From positions 1 to 56,339 of the forward strand of contig NZ_BLZO01000018.1 of NCBI RefSeq assembly GCF_014132355.1: a stretch of 56,339 nt of DNA, given 5' to 3'. Origin of the DNA: Okeania sp. KiyG1 (lineage in GTDB: Bacteria > Cyanobacteriota > Cyanobacteriia > Cyanobacteriales > Microcoleaceae). Each line of letters begins with the position of its first letter. The first letter of the stretch is position 1. The notes below the pieces were generated by a model. It was not told the origin of the DNA. It searched no databases and was given only the letters and a program-made list of their open reading frames with translations. The translations under genes were made by a program, and so were the position numbers. Shown here one piece after another: positions 29,980 through 38,980 of the stretch.

Positions 29980-30209
29980 TTTTCGCTATATAATTTATGT
30001 CCTAGTGGTCTGAAGCTGTCAAGAATTTGTTTGAATTTTTCTAAGTTTTCTTTTCTGGTTTGTATTTCGGTTTCTGTGACTTTTTCTTCTATTTGTTTTT
30101 TTAACCATTCCATTACTGGTTGATTAAGACGTAATTGTTCTTCTATTGTGCGACCTTGATGTTTTAAATAGGGAGCAAAATTATTAGGATTTTCTTTGTA
30201 ATTAGACAT
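29976..30209 (-). CDS. Antitoxin of the PIN toxin operon
   Basis: A 77-residue, charged, mostly helical protein (IEEQLRLNQPVMEWLKKQIEEKVTETEIQ) encoded directly before the PIN gene with an ATGA overlap. Position, size and composition fit an antitoxin. No MazE/AbrB, RHH or Phd motif is obvious, so the class is open. The C-terminal part (FKQILDSFRPLGHKLYSEK) may be the toxin-binding tail (inference). It looks intact. Confidence 0.65.
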   Translation of the reverse strand: MSNYKENPNNFAPYLKHQGRTIEEQLRLNQPVMEWLKKQIEEKVTETEIQTRKENLEKFKQILDSFRPLGHKLYSEK

Positions 30210-30264
30210 AATTTTATTCTGGTTTTTTCAGTTCAAATTCTAATAATTAGTTATTGTAGATCAT

Positions 30265-30342
30265 TGCGACTAGAACAAAGTGGAAGGGAGCAATCTTGAA
30301 AATCCCTGAGATTGCTTCCTCTCGTCGCAATGACCACTTTTC
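30265..30342. repeat. ATTGCGAC...GTCGCAAT hairpin
   Basis: TCATTGCGAC and GTCGCAATGA, with AGCAATCT and AGATTGCT inside, form a long imperfect hairpin. It resembles the ATTGCGAG/GAAGCAATC repeats common in many bacterial genomes. Confidence 0.65.
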
Positions 30343-30407
30343 AGCCGGGTTATATCTACATATATATAGTATAGGCATGAAAAAAATGTAGGGACTTTTC
30401 ATGGTTA

Positions 30408-30495
30408 GGACTTACACAGATACGCTATATATAGTACTTGTAACTATTGGACAATAGTTACTGGACTCTATACATAGTGTCTTTGCGTAAGTCCT
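30408..30495. repeat. AGGACTTA palindromic element, copy 1
   Basis: The ends AGGACTTACACAGATACGCT and GCGTAAGTCCT are inverted. The centre has AACTATTGGACAATAGTT. Copies are at 30538-30627 and 45432-45519. The whole unit can fold as one hairpin. Confidence 0.75.
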
Positions 30496-30537
30496 GATGG
30501 TACATCCCTACAAGTTCTCCATCGAAGCTTTAAAGCC

Positions 30538-30627
30538 AGGACTTACGCATTTTTCCGATAAAAACACTATATATACCATAGTGCTATAGTTTTTATCTAC
30601 TATATATAGTGCCTTTTCGTAAGTCCT
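30538..30627. repeat. AGGACTTA palindromic element, copy 2
   Basis: The ends AGGACTTACGCATTTTTCC and CGTAAGTCCT are inverted. The centre CACTATATATACCATAGTGC and AAAACTATAGCACTATG-like sequence are those of the 10461-11120 array unit in reverse, so the array seems to have grown from this element. Confidence 0.75.
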
Positions 30628-30808
30628 CAAAGCTTTAAATTTTGCCTCTCCTGTCCTAAACTAAACCATCCGTACCTGGAGGAAGTGCCCAGAAACCAAC
30701 AAACTCGTCTCGATAGTTAAGTGTATCAAGCACTAACTGCCTATTCTATTATTTGGATCGGAAGTATAAAAATGATTGACTACTCTCCTGGCTAAAGCCG
30801 AGGGGATT

Positions 30809-32242
30809 CTAAGTTGATACTACGCAACAGGATAAGTCCATGTTGCTCCGTTTTTTCTTAGCTGACCAAAGATACACTCTCTGGGGACAAGTCAAAGTGC
30901 CCCTACACAGTCGGCTTAAGTTTAACCCTAGCTTTCTGCTTACTTTTGTGATGATATTTGCAGCCCCATTACAGTCTGCATTAATCAAGCAATTATTACC
31001 AGTTCTATACAAACCACGCTGTCTTGATGCAGTCGCTCATGGGGGAAACCCCCAAGACCGCGCTGCATCGCTTTATTCTTTTTCCTGTTTCGCTGCGCGA
31101 CATGAAAAGCGTTTGCGTAGCATTCCGTAGGAAAGCTTGTCTGAAAGACTTAGGTTTCCAATCATTGGGTTTCTCACCATAAATAGGTAGATAGTCACCA
31201 TCTAAAAATGAAGGGGCGAATGCCATTCGCCCCTACAAGTATAACTTTCTTCGGTTTCTATCAATATTATTCCATATTCGTCGCACAACTGAGCTATTCT
31301 TTCTTTGATTCTAGCTGTGGGAATTGGTACAAATTCTGAATTACTTTTCTTTCCTAATTCTATTTGATTTTTCTGACCTTTATTCCAACCAAATACAATT
31401 TTACCAATAGAATTTTTAAACAATGATTAATTACTATTCTAGCTGCTTTGTTAATACCGTCACGGATTTGGCGGTTACGAATTTCAGTAATGGCAGCTAG
31501 CTTATTTGACCAAAATCCTTGAGATTTATTTTCTTTGATAGTTGATATCTGTTTGTTGTACCAACGATTCATTGATTTGAGATGTTTACCATCTACAATT
31601 AAACTAGTACCTACATTAGAGACACAACTCAACCAATTATTTACACCATGGTCAATTCCTAATACATTGTCTTGATTTAATTGAGGTTTAATTACCACTT
31701 CTTTTTCATAGACACGCTTCCCAATAAAAACATTTATTTCTGGGTAATATTCTCAGTTCTTTCAGAGATGAAAATTCTAGATTGCTCGGCATTGGAATTA
31801 AAAAGCTATCTACTCCAAACCAGCGTTTACAGGTATTACAAGCGTGGCACTCTAATTTGATTACCTTTAAGTTTTAATGCTTGCTTGGGGTAACTTACTG
31901 TAGCCATTCCCCCTTTTTTTCTGTAGTTAGGAATTTTTGGTCTGTCTGAGATTTTTCCTTCATTGTAGGCAATAATCAGACCATAATAAGAGCGAAATGA
32001 TTCAGCTACAGTTCTCAGTATTTGTTGTGCTGAAGAGCGAATATAAAACTTTGTAATGATAGTTCTTTTTGTAGACTAATTCCTGCGTCATACTTACCCA
32101 GAGTTTTGTGAGACTTAAAATATAATTGTCTGCCATAATATATTCCCATGTTAGTGAGCTTGTGAGACTGTTCGCACAAGAATGTTAAAATAGCAATTAA
32201 TTCGGGATTTTTACCTACTAAAACTTGCTGACAAGAGTACAT
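30809..32242 (-). pseudogene. tnpB (OrfB) pseudogene with several frameshifts and a hairpin insertion
   Basis: Fragments in different frames align end to end with a TnpB protein. They are MYSCQQVLVGKNPEL (32242), VLGIDHGVNNWLSCVS (RuvC Asp, about 31655), IGKIVFGWNKGQKNQIELG (31420), IETEESYT (RuvC Glu, 31250), FLDGDYLPIYGEKPNDWKP and CLINADCNGAANI (RuvC Asp, about 30980). After EESYT a palindrome GTAGGGGCGAATGGCATTCG (31209-31241) has been inserted and shifts the frame. It lacks the zinc-finger cysteines, like the intact copy at 11321, but is a different lineage. It stands between class A SGNH genes and probably arrived by transposition. Confidence 0.85.
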
Positions 32243-32352
32243 TTGAAACGAGGATTAGATGGCTTTATTCTGAGTAATAATTAACTTGAGCTGAACATCT
32301 TTAAAATTCTGACTGATAACTGATAACTGATAACTGATAACTGAAAAGACTC

Positions 32353-33555
32353 CTAACTCCTATATTTCTCGCACAAATAATTTCCCATTATTTCCCCTAC
32401 CAACTTATGACCTTCTACATTCCAATGACCGCCACAGGGAAGTGCATTATCAAAACCATGTAAACATTTACCTGTTTTTTTAGCCTCATTCCAAATAGGT
32501 CCAGCTAAATTATAGACTGGTATATTTTCCTCTTTCCCAAAATTTTTCAGCCTGATATCTGGGTAAAATAAATTTGACACATTTAAAATTTTTTTCAAGT
32601 TATCGCGCTCTTGAAGATCGGGCAGTACTTGAGAAGAATGACTAACTGTTATCAGCATAAAATCTGCCTTTTTTTCATGTACTTCATCTCGTATTAACTT
32701 AATCAAACCCTCAGTTACATCCCAAGCTTCTTCCCAATCAGAATTAGGTTTTGGTTCTTTGAAAAAATCTATATTAATTGCATTGTAATCCCGATTATAC
32801 TGACGGCGTTTAGCATCAATATCTACCTTTCTAATTAACTGTAGAATTCGAGAATTTTTTATTAACCAATATGGCAAGAAATCTACCAGAGAAAAAGCAT
32901 AACGATTTCTCTGCCAAAACTTCAAATTTCGGAATGACATATCTGCCACAAGTTGCCCATCTTGGTAAACAAAATAAGGGCGTAAATGGTCATGTTCTAG
33001 AGCACGATAATTGTTACTAATATCGTTACCTGGATAAAAAGCTAAAATGACAAAATCTGGTTGATAATCCCAAACATGATGTCTTAAAGTCATTAATTGT
33101 TGTGCTGTTCCATAACCATTTACGCCAAAATTCATTACTTCTACTTTTCGGTTTTTTAACCCAGAGCATTCTTGTAATTTTTCTTCCATTATTGCACCAT
33201 AAGTGTCTTCTAACTTGACATTAAGTGCTTCTGTAAAAGAATCTCCTAATAAGGCAATTCTTAATCCATTTTCTGGTTTATTTTTACTCCGTTCATAATC
33301 GCGAAATCCTCCACTATTCATTATTATTTCAGAAGGGATACCTTCTTCCTGCCAAAATCCTTTACCATTAGGTTTTCCTGCCCAACCTCTGTACATATCT
33401 TTGAAAGTATGGAGAGGATTTTGATCTCCATCTATTTTTATCGTTGGATGCTCAATTCCTGCTATTCTTAATCCTATTTCACCTACTGTCAGAGTAAATA
33501 TTAATGTACCTAATGTTAATCCTAAATTGATGGCTAAATTCTTGAGTTTTTTCAT
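32353..33555 (-). CDS. SGNH/GDSL hydrolase, class A
   Basis: The 400-residue protein is very similar to 27749-28972 along its whole length: N-terminal anchor MKKLKNLAINLGLTLGTL, linker RGWAGKPNGKGFWQEEGIPS, ALLGDSFTEAL (block I Ser), GVNGYGTAQQLM, AFYPGNDISNNYR (block III with canonical GND) and LPCGGHWNVEGHKLVGEIM (block V). It keeps the canonical Gly-Asn-Asp, which the 27749 copy has changed to AND. It lies 157 bases downstream of another class A gene on the same strand and may be cotranscribed with it. CTGATAACTGATAACTG repeats (32310-32343) follow the stop codon. Confidence 0.87.
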   Translation of the reverse strand: MKKLKNLAINLGLTLGTLIFTLTVGEIGLRIAGIEHPTIKIDGDQNPLHTFKDMYRGWAGKPNGKGFWQEEGIPSEIIMNSGGFRDYERSKNKPENGLRIALLGDSFTEALNVKLEDTYGAIMEEKLQECSGLKNRKVEVMNFGVNGYGTAQQLMTLRHHVWDYQPDFVILAFYPGNDISNNYRALEHDHLRPYFVYQDGQLVADMSFRNLKFWQRNRYAFSLVDFLPYWLIKNSRILQLIRKVDIDAKRRQYNRDYNAINIDFFKEPKPNSDWEEAWDVTEGLIKLIRDEVHEKKADFMLITVSHSSQVLPDLQERDNLKKILNVSNLFYPDIRLKNFGKEENIPVYNLAGPIWNEAKKTGKCLHGFDNALPCGGHWNVEGHKLVGEIMGNYLCEKYRS

Positions 33556-33577
33556 TCTATTGGAGATTTTTTTGTTA

Positions 33578-33690
33578 AGAAAAAGTCTTTTGGTAAGGGT
33601 AGGAGTAAGAATTCAGGAGAATTACAGAGAAGGAAGGAAGAAGAATTGTCCCTTAATTTTTCTGTTCTCATCTACCTAAAATACTCCCTT
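33578..33690. mobile_element. MITE-like repeat family 2, truncated copy 5
   Basis: AAAAAGTCTTTTGGTAAGGG and GAATTGTCCCTTAATTTTTC match parts of the copies at 24009 and 26546. The other half is missing, and a CCCTTACTCCC repeat takes its place up to the stop of the next gene. Confidence 0.5.
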
Positions 33691-33712
33691 ACTCCCTTAC
33701 TCCCCTACTCCC

Positions 33713-34930
33713 TTACTCCCCTACTCCCCTAAGCCCTTTACATAAATTTTCAGCAATAATTTCTCCTGCCAATTTATGTCCTGTAGCATTCCAATGTCCT
33801 GCACACATTGCCGTATTTTTAAACCCATGAACACAAACAGGATTTTCTGCAACATAATCATCAAAAGGTTCAACTAAATCAATCACAGAAAAATTATAAG
33901 TTTCTCCTAAATTTTGCAGTCTTTTTATCGGATATAACCAGTCTTGAATATTCATGATTTTCATATATCCTTCTCGCCATCCTTTATGGGGATGAACTTG
34001 CATCGGAGTCATCACTGTAGCTACTTTAAATTCTGCTCCTTTTTCTTGAACTTCTTTTGCCATAATTCCAATTAGTTCATCTGTAATTTTCCAAGCTTCT
34101 TTCCAAGCATAATTTGGTGGTTCTCTAAAATTATTTGCTTGTAAATTTTCAAAGTGTCTTGCCGCATTTCTCTTCCTTTGGTCTGCCTCTACTTTTTTGA
34201 TAATCTGTAAAATTCTTACATTATTTACTAGCCAAGTCGGTAATTTATCAACTGTAGTAATCATGTAGCGGTTTGCTTGACTAATAGTTAGCTGTCTAAA
34301 TGATAAATCTAATTCTAACTTCCCATTTTCATAAACAAAAAAAGGTCGATAATGATTATTTTCTAACTTTCGAGAATTATCCGTAACATCATTGCCCATA
34401 AAAAAAGCTAAAAGCACAATATCAGGCTGAAAATCCCATACTTTTTCTCGCAGAGTTAATAATTGTTGGGCTGTACCATAACCATCCACTCCAAAATTAA
34501 TTACCTCTACTTTTTGACTTTTTAAATCGACACATTTTCCCAATTCCTTCTCCATTACTGCCACAAAAGTTTGCTGATAAGAAATCTGCACTGCTGAAGT
34601 AAAAGAATCTCCAAGTACAGCAATTCTTAGAGTATTTTCTGGTTTTGCTTTAGTAATTTCCGGTCCTCTAAGACCATGACTATTAAACTCTAAATAAGCC
34701 TTTCCTTCGCTCGTCCACCAACCAGAAACATTACCTCTATATTCCCAACCTCTAACCGGATGAGGAATAGTATGAAACGTAGGATAAAATTCTGCATGGG
34801 TACTTTCCGGCATTTTTTTTAAACCCTCCAAACCAGCAATTCTTGCTCCTACTTCAGCGATCGCTACCCCAACAAATAAACTGGCGAAAATCATACCTAA
34901 ATTTACCGCCAAAGTTTTTAGTTTAATCAT
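33713..34930 (-). CDS. SGNH/GDSL hydrolase, class A, divergent member
   Basis: The 405-residue protein has an anchor (MIKLKTLAVNLGMIFASLFVG), then RGWEYRGNVSGWWTSEG and an SGNH domain with AVLGDSFTSAV (block I), GVDGYGTAQQLL, AFFMGNDVTDNSRK (block III, intact GND) and MCAGHWNATGHKLAGEI (block V). It is less similar to the other class A proteins than they are to one another, so it may be the oldest copy. It is the first SGNH gene after DUF5989 in transcription order, the position held by SGNH genes in comparable SxtJ/DUF5989 clusters. The C-terminal RGVGE and the stop come from the GGAGTAGGGGAGTAA repeat. Function is inferred as acyl hydrolysis or transfer outside the membrane. Confidence 0.87.
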   Translation of the reverse strand: MIKLKTLAVNLGMIFASLFVGVAIAEVGARIAGLEGLKKMPESTHAEFYPTFHTIPHPVRGWEYRGNVSGWWTSEGKAYLEFNSHGLRGPEITKAKPENTLRIAVLGDSFTSAVQISYQQTFVAVMEKELGKCVDLKSQKVEVINFGVDGYGTAQQLLTLREKVWDFQPDIVLLAFFMGNDVTDNSRKLENNHYRPFFVYENGKLELDLSFRQLTISQANRYMITTVDKLPTWLVNNVRILQIIKKVEADQRKRNAARHFENLQANNFREPPNYAWKEAWKITDELIGIMAKEVQEKGAEFKVATVMTPMQVHPHKGWREGYMKIMNIQDWLYPIKRLQNLGETYNFSVIDLVEPFDDYVAENPVCVHGFKNTAMCAGHWNATGHKLAGEIIAENLCKGLRGVGE

Positions 34931-35018
34931 CCTCTCAGCTATAATTTTTTTGTATTTTGATCGTGTAGATTGGGTTGAAAAAAATTAGCGGAGTTTATCC
35001 GCAGGATAAACCCAACTT

Positions 35019-36243
35019 TTCAATTATCAGTTATTAGTACCTCTAGTTGAAACCTTCTGCTGGAAATGGAAATATAGAATATTCTCTTTTTTTTATCCTC
35101 TCAAAAGCAGAGAGTCTTTAGCCAAAATTTTCGGTAATTTCAGTTATTAGTACCTCTAGTTGAAACCTTCTGCTGGAAATGAAAATATAGAATATTCTCT
35201 TTTTGTATCCTCTCAAAAGCAGAGAGTCTTTAGCCAAAATTTTCGGTAATTTCAGTTATCAGTACCTCTAGCTAAAACCTTCTGCTAGAAATGGAAATAT
35301 AGAATATTCTCTTTTTTATCCTCTCAAAAGCAGAGACTATTTACTCAAAATTTTCGGTAACTTCAGTTATCAGTACCTCTAGCTAAAACCTTCTGCTAGA
35401 AATGGAAATATAGAATATTCTCTTTTTTTTATCCTCTCAAAAGCAGAGAGTATTTACTCAAAATTTTCGGTAATTTCAGTTATCAGTACCTCTAGCTAAA
35501 ACCTTCTGCTGGAAATGAAAATATAGAATATTCTCTTTTTGTATCCTCTCAAAAGCAGAGAGTCTTTAGCCAAAATTTTCGGTAATTTCAGTTATCAGTA
35601 CCTCTAGCTAAAACCTTCTGCTAGAAATGGAAATATAGAATATTCTCTTTTTTTTATCCTCTCAAAAGCAGAGAGTATTTACTCAAAATTTTCGGTAACT
35701 TCAGTTATCAGTACCTCTAGCTAAAACCTTCTGCTAGAAATGGAAATATAGAATATTCTCTTTTTTATCCTCTCAAAAGCAGAGAGTATTTACTCAAAAT
35801 TTTCGGTAATTTCAGTTATCAGTACCTCTAGCTAAAACCTTCTGCTAGAAATATAGAATATTCTCTTTTTTTTATCCTCTCAAAAGCAGAAGCTATTTAC
35901 CCAAAATTTTCGGTAACTTCAGTTATCAGTACCTCTAGCTAAAACCTTCTGCTAGAAATGGAAATATAGAATATTCTCTTTTTTTTATCCTCTCAAAAGC
36001 AGAGACTATTTACCCAAAATTTTCGGTAACTTCAGTTATCAGTACTCCTAGCTAAAACCTTCTGCTAGAAATATAGAATATTCTCTTTTTTATCCTCTCA
36101 AAAGCAGAAGCTATTTACCCAAAATTTTCGGTAACTTCAGTTATCAGTACCTCTAGCTAAAACCTTCTGCTGGAAATGGAAATATAGAATATTCTCTTTT
36201 TTATCCTCTTAAAAGCAGAGAGTCTTTAGCCAAAATTTTCGGT
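35019..36243. repeat. Tandem array, eleven copies of a 106-114-bp unit
   Basis: The unit contains TTCAGTTATCAGTACCTCTA, ACCTTCTGCTAGAAATGG, AATATAGAATATTCTCTTTT, CTCTCAAAAGCAGAG and CAAAATTTTCGGTAA. Copies begin near 35023, 35137, 35251, 35363, 35475, 35588, 35700, 35811, 35917, 36028 and 36137. Copies 8 and 10 lack the short GGAAAT duplication. The poly-T length varies between units (4-8). It fills the gap between DUF5989 and the first SGNH gene and would be transcribed with them if they form one operon. No coding frame runs through. Confidence 0.88.
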
Positions 36244-36308
36244 CAAGGAAGACATAGGTAAAGTTAAAAAAACTTTTTCCTTTCTTCTTTACTGCCAACA
36301 TAGTCAGA

Positions 36309-36473
36309 TTAAAACAAAGTATAAATAAACGGCGCAATTACAGAAGACTGACTCAGAACAATCAAAGCTCCTAACAAAACTAAAGTAATAATCAAAGGCA
36401 ATAACCAATACTTTTTCCGCTCTCCCATAAAACCCCAAAGGTCTTTAAGAAACTCTAATATTCCTTCAAACAT
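36309..36473 (-). CDS. DUF5989 family small membrane protein (SxtK-like)
   Basis: A 54-residue protein not covered by frames longer than 60 codons: MFEGILEFLKDLWGF, then MGERKKYWLLPLIITLVLL with one transmembrane helix and a short tail ending FIYTLF. It is typical of the DUF5989 proteins found next to SxtJ and carbamoyltransferases, including the saxitoxin cluster. It starts directly at the stop of the SxtJ gene (TAAATG), so the two are translationally coupled. The biochemical role is unknown; a partner of the membrane protein SxtJ is a reasonable guess. Confidence 0.85.
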   Translation of the reverse strand: MFEGILEFLKDLWGFMGERKKYWLLPLIITLVLLGALIVLSQSSVIAPFIYTLF

Positions 36474-36881
36474 TTAAAAAGGTCGCTCCATACTTTCTCT
36501 AGTTTTTAATTGACTCATCACCCGATAAGTTGAAGTTTCAGTATTAAATTGTCGCTCCATAGGGTCTTTTTTAAACATTCGCATAATCAAACCCATTGGC
36601 ATAACTACAAGATAAAATACTAACCCCATCCATAGGGGAGTCATTATTGTACTCAGGAAAATTCCCACCCGCATCCAAAACTTATAAACAGGTCCCAAAG
36701 TAGAGGGTGAAACAATTGCCAATACCAATAGAGGAGTAGCAATTATCCAAGGCCATGGATGCGGAGGCCAATTTCTGTGGAGTAATGGTAGTAATAGGCC
36801 AAATAAACCGCCAAAAACACCACCTACTATTAGACCAAACTCCCTGAGACCCTTTTTATCAATTTTCGGTATCATAAACAC
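36474..36881 (-). CDS. SxtJ-family membrane protein
   Basis: A 135-residue protein with two or three transmembrane helices (residues 14-36 GLIVGGVFGGLFGLLLPLL, 43-62 and 78-100) and a basic C-terminal tail. RNWPPHPWPWIIATPLL and MTPLWMGLVFYLVVMPMGL are characteristic of the SxtJ family. This family is regularly coded beside NodU/CmcH carbamoyltransferases and DUF5989. Its function is not established. The start is GTG at 36881 or more likely ATG at 36875 (MIPKIDKKGLREFG). The carbamoyltransferase expected next to it is 6 kb upstream at 44997-43066, behind a block that looks inserted. Confidence 0.85.
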   Translation of the reverse strand: MFMIPKIDKKGLREFGLIVGGVFGGLFGLLLPLLHRNWPPHPWPWIIATPLLVLAIVSPSTLGPVYKFWMRVGIFLSTIMTPLWMGLVFYLVVMPMGLIMRMFKKDPMERQFNTETSTYRVMSQLKTRESMERPF

Positions 36882-37083
36882 TCAACACAAATATAGTCTT
36901 ATGTAGTTAAATATAGTCTTTTGTCTCCATAAATTTGGGCGACTATTGACATAATCTAACAATGCCTGTAATAATAGAAAACTAAATAGCCTCAAGAGTC
37001 AACGATCTGAGTTCAATAGGGTGAAATTCCTGGACTGACACGCTACCTCTAGACACATAAGAACCTACGTCCAAGCCTCTGTA
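36882..37083. other. Spacer upstream of SxtJ, no gene
   Basis: It contains ATATAGTCTTATGTAGTTAA and ATATAGTCTTTTG near the SxtJ start. The stretch 37000-37083 may still belong to the decayed tnpB, but the frame is too damaged to say. Confidence 0.4.
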
Positions 37084-37290
37084 TTATGACCAAGTAGAAA
37101 TTGAATCAGGGAGATCATCATGCAAAGAGGAAAAGAAAAAGCAGTCCCAAATGCTTTTGGCTATGGGATAGAGAAGCCAGTGCGTTGGGCGGGTCCCCCG
37201 ACTTGAAGCAACTGGCGTGGTGTTGTAGTTCATCCAGTCAGAGTAAGACCTGCAAAATAAGGATATGTCATATTTGACTATATTTTTATC
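37084..37290 (+). pseudogene. 3' end of a tnpB gene with its flank
   Basis: KKAVPNAFGYGIE and, after a short insertion (KPVRWAGPP), GVVVHPVRVRPAK and a stop match the last 35 codons of the intact tnpB at 11321 (MKKAVPNVFDHGIEGVVVHPVRITPAK). The flank TGCAAAATAAGGATATGTCATATTTGACTATATTTTTAT-type sequence (37250-37290) is nearly identical to the one at 11290-11330. The rest of the element is gone. It lies at one edge of the block that separates SxtJ from the carbamoyltransferase. Confidence 0.8.
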
Positions 37291-38009
37291 AACTATCTCG
37301 CGATCGCTCATTAGTTATCCATAAATCAATATTTTGTTAACTTTTAACTCGTAGCAGAAAAGTAATCAAAAGTCAATGTAGGTTGGCTAGAACGATAGTG
37401 TTAGCGTAGCTTATCCGTAGGAGATACCCAACAAATATTTGTTGATGTTGAGTTTTCTCTATTGAAGACCCTGTGGAAACGGGACATTCCTTAATCTCAT
37501 ATATAAATACTAATCGGTCATATTTGTCTTCCTTTTTCCTTTCGCATACCACAAAATTGTCAATTTCTCAAACTGCCCAAAAGTTAGGAGATAAAAATTT
37601 GTAATTTATGCTTGAGGAACACAAGACTATTTGCCTCTAAAACAACGAAATAATCAGTATTTGCAGCGTCAAAATTCTCTTAAGCAATACTTACTCTTGG
37701 ATTTTTCTATTATTTAGAGTATCACACAACTGAGCTAAAGTGCTAAAAACATTGAAACTTAGTTAGGTGCATCAGACAAATCTTCTCCTTTTTTGTCATC
37801 AAATCCTGACAAAATTAAAAATATTCAAACTAAAAGACTAAAACTTATAAGTAAAAGTTAAGTGTTCAACTAATTTTGAGATATAGAAGTTTTTGAAGCG
37901 TTGGCGGAGCCTAGCGGCAGCTATATCGCTTTAGTGGAGTGAAACATATTAGTCGGAGCGATCGCTCGTCCGTCCGCTGCAAAAAATTGTGAGACTGGAT
38001 AAAGGCAAA
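37291..38009. other. Spacer, no intact gene
   Basis: It contains GCGATCGC sites, a small palindromic repeat GCGTAGCTTATCCGTAGGAG (about 37402) and GCGTTGGCGGAGCCTAGCGGC (about 37897). 37551-37590 (ACCACAAAATTGTCAATTTC) and 37975-38045 recur near 38822 and 38895. No coding frame is convincing. Confidence 0.5.
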
Positions 38010-38045
38010 TCAAATTGCCGACAAACGCTTGACCTCAATATCACG
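37975..38045. repeat. Direct repeat, left copy (right copy 38895-38965)
   Basis: GGATAAAGGCAAATCAAAT and ACAAACGCTTGACCTCAATA are shared with 38895-38965 in the same orientation, with about 85 percent identity by eye over 70 bases. Together with the ACCACAAAATTGTCAAT match (37551 and 38822), this shows an imperfect duplication around the HTH gene at 38208-38681. Confidence 0.7.
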
Positions 38046-38180
38046 GATGGTCATTTCTGCTTGCCATATTATGTTGTATTGGGTTTGCTGGTTGAGCCAA
38101 CTTTCGGCAGATGTACTAAAAGACTTAGAAATTTGTCACCCTGTAAACTTTTTGAGCTTTCTAGACTCAAATAGGCGCAC
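38010..38180 (-). pseudogene. Remnant of a HigA-like antitoxin gene
   Basis: Read on the minus strand it gives RKLKKFTG, a stop, then QISKSFSTSAESWLNQQTQYNIIWQAEMTIRDIEVKRLSAI and a stop. The segment from SAESWLN onward resembles the C-terminus of HigA/XRE-type antitoxins. The upstream helix-turn-helix is absent. Its last codons are duplicated at about 38905-38965 (VDIEVKRLSTI), on the other side of the HTH gene. Confidence 0.42.
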
Positions 38181-38207
38181 TTTTTTCCACCCTAAGATGG
38201 AAATGAA

Positions 38208-38681
38208 CTATGCGTAGATTTGCTTGCTGGATTGCCTTGCGGTAGCTGGATTCGATTTAGTATCTATAAATTGCACAGAATCAAAAGTATTAATCCACAA
38301 GTGAGCGCCACAACTTGCTGGTTTATAAGGTCGATAGACGATTTGGCAAGGACCTGAAATATATAACTCATAACCATAATAGTTCTTACCGCCGTGCTTA
38401 ACTGACACTACAGCTTCCAATTCTGTTGGAGGCTTACTTTTATTACTTTGAATTTTGTTTTGATTGACATGAATCATTTTTGGTGTGGTAGATTCTCTCT
38501 TGCGCCACATACCTTTCGGACCCCGCCGAGCCGGAATTATTACCGGCATTCCACTCTCAGAAGCTGGTATTTCCCAGAATCTACCCTTTTTTTCGGCTCC
38601 TTTAACTCTTCCTTGAGCGAGTAAAACTAATAAACGTTGACGAGATATACCTAATAAAAAAGATGCTTCTCTAGTACCCAT
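38208..38681 (-). CDS. Helix-turn-helix protein of unknown role
   Basis: The 157-residue protein starts with a MerR/excisionase-like DNA-binding segment (MGTREASFLLGISRQRLLVLLAQGRVKGAEKKGRFWEIP, residues 1-39 over two lines of motif) and then a basic linker (IIPARRGPKGMWRKRE). The C-terminal part of about 75 residues (KHGGKNYYGYELYISGPCQIVYRP) is not recognised. Such proteins occur on cyanobacterial mobile or toxin-antitoxin islands. No partner gene in frame overlap is seen. The surrounding direct repeats and antitoxin relic suggest that it arrived with accessory DNA. Confidence 0.6.
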   Translation of the reverse strand: MGTREASFLLGISRQRLLVLLAQGRVKGAEKKGRFWEIPASESGMPVIIPARRGPKGMWRKRESTTPKMIHVNQNKIQSNKSKPPTELEAVVSVKHGGKNYYGYELYISGPCQIVYRPYKPASCGAHLWINTFDSVQFIDTKSNPATARQSSKQIYA

Positions 38682-38980
38682 GATTTTTTTCCTTAACTGT
38701 TGGACAATAGTTAGTGTTTTATAAAAAAGATAACATTAATTATCAAAGTTACCATAGCCTAAAAAGTGTTTGGGGAAGGGTGGAGCGATCGCTTACCTAC
38801 TACAATTTTCCATTTTTCATTACCACAAAATTGTCAATCTATCAAATTGCTGAAAGGTCAAAATGTAGGGGCTTTCTCGCAATTCGCCCCTACCGTCTGC
38901 TGCACTGAATTGTTAGACCGGATAAAGGCAAATCAAATGGTGGACAAACGCTTGACCTCAATATCAACGTTAATATTTGA
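38682..38980. other. Spacer with direct-repeat copy and GTAGGGGC palindrome
   Basis: 38862-38900 holds GTAGGGGCTTTCTCGCAATTCGCCCCTAC, a short hairpin repeat. 38895-38965 is the right copy of the direct repeat. No gene is seen. Confidence 0.55.

Noticed and set aside
35019-36243. CRISPR array
   Set aside because: Repeats of 106-114 bases are contiguous without unique spacers.
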